64,000 bases of DNA from CAWFKS01 sp963816435. GTDB taxonomy: Bacteria > Pseudomonadota > Alphaproteobacteria > Rhizobiales > Rhizobiaceae. Positions 62,285-64,000 of this stretch are shown piece after piece; the first letter of the stretch is position 1; each line of letters begins with the position of its first letter. The stretch spans positions 186,001 through 250,000 of the forward strand of contig CAWFKS010000006.1 in the NCBI GenBank assembly GCA_963816435.1, given 5' to 3'. The notes under the pieces are model-generated. The model had not been told where the DNA came from. It worked only from the letters and a program-made list of their open reading frames with translations, and ran no database searches. A program made the position numbers and the translations under genes.

Positions 62285-63336
62285 TGCTGGAACGGCTGGC
62301 GCCAGAGCGCCACGACACGCTCGAGAACGTGCCCGAACCGTCGGAACACCCGCACCTGTTCGGCCATGGTGAAGCCGCGAACAAGTTGGCCGCCGCCTAT
62401 CGCGCAGGGCGCCTTCACCACGCCATCGTGATCGCCGGCCCTGCCGGGATCGGCAAGGCGACGCTTGCATTCCGACTGGCGTACCATCTGTTTTCCTATC
62501 CCGATGCCGCGGCTGCGCCAGAGCAACTCGTTCAACCCGACCCGGCCTCCGGCGTGTTCCGCATGATCGCGCAGAATGCGCATTCTGCGCTGCTGCACCT
62601 CACGCGGCCTGCCAACGACCGTACGAAGGGCTTTCGAAGCGTTCTCACGGTCGACGAGATTCGCCGGGTCGGCCGCTTCCTGTCGCTCACGGCACATGAC
62701 GGTGGCTGGCGCGTCGTCATCGTCGATCCTGCCGACGACATGAACAATGCTGCCTCCAATGCCCTTCTGAAAAGCCTGGAGGAGCCGCCGGCGCGCACGC
62801 TCTTCGTCTTGATTGCACATTCGCTCGGGAGGCTGCTGCCGACCATCCGCTCCCGGTGCCAGATCGTGCGGTTGAAGCCGCTGGATGACGACGCCTTGTG
62901 GGCTGTCCTCGGCGCGATGGGACAGGCGGTTCCCGAAGGCGAGGCCGAGCGCGCTAGGCTGGCCACTGCCGCGGCCGGGAGCGCCCGCAACGCGCTGCTG
63001 CTCACGGAATATGGCGGGCTGGAGATCGCAGGCGCAATCGGTGCCACCGTAACCGCCGCGCGTTTCGATGTCGCCGAAGCTCACCGCATTGCGGACGCCG
63101 TCAGCGGACGCGACCAGGGAATCCAGTTCGGCCTGTTCAATCAGGAAGTGCTCGAGCGCATAGCAGCCCGCGCGTCCGAATTGGCAACCGCCGGCGAGGC
63201 CGGCGCAGCCACCCGCTTTTCCGAGCTCTGGCGGGAGGTCAGCTCTGCTGTTTCGGAGACCGAGATCTACAATCTCGACAAGAAGCAGCATGTCGTGGGG
63301 ACGCTTCTGCGCCTGCACGATGCGATGAGGGCCTGA
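62284..63336 (+). CDS. holB: DNA polymerase III delta' subunit
   Basis: The 350-residue clamp-loader subunit has the AAA+ Walker A AGPAGIGKATLAF, the segment GGWRVVIVDPADDMNNAASNALLKSLEEPPARTLF, with the SRC box in TIRSRCQIVRL. The zinc-binding cysteines typical of gamma/tau are not evident. The ATG overlaps the tmk stop (TGATG). It starts with a 30-residue leader, PEPSEHPHLFGHGEAANKLAAAYRAGRLHHA. Confidence 0.93.
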   Translation: MLERLAPERHDTLENVPEPSEHPHLFGHGEAANKLAAAYRAGRLHHAIVIAGPAGIGKATLAFRLAYHLFSYPDAAAAPEQLVQPDPASGVFRMIAQNAHSALLHLTRPANDRTKGFRSVLTVDEIRRVGRFLSLTAHDGGWRVVIVDPADDMNNAASNALLKSLEEPPARTLFVLIAHSLGRLLPTIRSRCQIVRLKPLDDDALWAVLGAMGQAVPEGEAERARLATAAAGSARNALLLTEYGGLEIAGAIGATVTAARFDVAEAHRIADAVSGRDQGIQFGLFNQEVLERIAARASELATAGEAGAATRFSELWREVSSAVSETEIYNLDKKQHVVGTLLRLHDAMRA

Positions 63337-63411
63337 CCTGCCTCCGCATATGGCAATCGCTGACGCGATGCGTTATCTGACCCACCTGTTTCCTCCCGGA
63401 TTGCACAGCGA

Positions 63412-64000
63412 ATGGCACGCGAGAAATTCTACATCACGACGGCGATTTCCTATCCGAACGGTGCGCCACACATCGGCCACGCCTACGAACTGATCGCGAC
63501 CGACGCACTGGCGCGTTTCCAGAGGCTCGACGGCAGGGATGTCTTCTTCCTGACGGGTACCGACGAGCACGGCATCAAGATGCTGCAGACCGCGCGCAAG
63601 GAGGGGACGCCGATCAGGGAATTCGCCGAGCGGAACTCCGACGTCTTCAAGCGCATGGCCGAGGTGCTCGGCGCCTCCAACGACGATTTCATTCGGACGG
63701 AGGAGCCGCGCCATCATCGCGCCAGCCAGGCGATCTGGGAGGCGATGGCCGCCAACGGCGACATCTACAAGGGCAGCTACGCGGGCTGGTACTCCGTCCG
63801 CGACGAGGCCTATTACGGCGAGGAAGAGACCGAAGTCCGTGATGACGGCGTGCGCTATGGGCCACAGGGCACGCCTGTCGAGTGGGTCGAGGAGGAGAGC
63901 TACTTCTTCCGGCTGTCTGCCTATCAGGACCGGCTCCTGAAGCTTTATGCTGAACAGCCCGATTTCATCGGGCCGGTCGAGCGCCGCAACGAGGTCGTCA
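63412..64000 (+). CDS. metG: Methionyl-tRNA synthetase, 5' portion (continues beyond window)
   Basis: The first 196 residues of MetRS are visible. It starts MAREKFYITTAISYPNGAPHIGHAYE, with the class I HIGH motif, followed by FFLTGTDEHGIKM and YAGWYSVRDEAYY, which marks the connective-peptide region. There are no cysteines in the connective region so far, which points to the zinc-free MetG2-like form common in Alphaproteobacteria. The KMSKS loop lies outside the window. The start codon is 75 bases after holB. Confidence 0.96.
   Translation, partial: MAREKFYITTAISYPNGAPHIGHAYELIATDALARFQRLDGRDVFFLTGTDEHGIKMLQTARKEGTPIREFAERNSDVFKRMAEVLGASNDDFIRTEEPRHHRASQAIWEAMAANGDIYKGSYAGWYSVRDEAYYGEEETEVRDDGVRYGPQGTPVEWVEEESYFFRLSAYQDRLLKLYAEQPDFIGPVERRNEVV

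Noticed and set aside
1..64000. Mobile elements, CRISPR arrays, tRNA or rRNA genes
   Set aside because: I saw no transposase or integrase, no regularly spaced repeats and no tRNA-like cloverleaf or CCA end; composition looks uniform throughout.

Overview
The window is a continuous stretch of high-GC chromosomal core genome from an alphaproteobacterium of the order Rhizobiales, most likely near Mesorhizobium and other Phyllobacteriaceae. This rests on gene order (pyrB-pyrC'-plsY-dprA-topA-rnr; rpsB-tsf-pyrH-frr-uppS-cdsA-rseP-bamA-lpxD-fabZ-lpxA-lpxI-lpxB; rlpA-dac-tmk-holB-metG), on a DivK/PleD pair, on rhizobial DUF families (DUF3572, DUF983, DUF1489, DUF1849, DUF6105), and on an alphaproteobacterial-type LexA box (GTTC-N7-GTTC) in front of dinB. 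I see no tRNA or rRNA gene, insertion sequence, prophage or CRISPR array.

Layout. 1-9 kb: 3' part of dnaE, a Crp/Fnr regulator, a single-domain response regulator, a small heme-oxidase-like membrane protein, SOS-controlled dinB, a GNAT gene, a HAD/DUF3572 pair, then divK-pleD. 9-21 kb, mostly minus strand: rpmG, an MFS carrier, a NUDIX hydrolase, DUF983, rnr, topA, dprA, plsY and the pyrB/pyrC' pair. 21-34 kb: an AidB-type flavoprotein, an AEC carrier, small membrane proteins, ruvX, a UPF0173 hydrolase, gatC-GNAT-gatA, a YdcF/ElyC-type protein, sdaA, and a VWA plus membrane J-protein pair. 34-45 kb: a SPOR-tagged D,D-carboxypeptidase, a phasin with its own promoter, clpS-clpA, azlCD, HIT, an SMR pump, a FemAB-like GNAT, a GDPD, RidA, DUF1849 and DUF4031. 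45-64 kb: the translation, isoprenoid, phospholipid, outer-membrane and lipid A supercluster, then rlpA, a second D,D-carboxypeptidase, tmk, holB and the start of metG.

Functionally the right third is a growth and envelope assembly line. It holds ribosomal protein S2, EF-Ts and ribosome recycling; UMP kinase; undecaprenyl-PP and CDP-diacylglycerol synthesis; RseP proteolysis; BamA insertion of outer-membrane proteins; and five enzymes of lipid A and hydroxy-acyl supply. Peptidoglycan hydrolases and replication functions follow it. The left part holds DNA metabolism (dnaE, dinB, topA, dprA, aidB) and pyrimidine synthesis.

A dominant property of the sequence is technical. At least 19 single-base indels break 14 otherwise intact genes, including the essential topA, gatC, cdsA and bamA. 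Many change the length of a short homopolymer by one base. I treat these as sequence errors rather than true pseudogenes and give each gene its full inferred span. The only long stretch without a conventional gene is 8498-8981; it holds two terminators and one possible 29-codon ORF.
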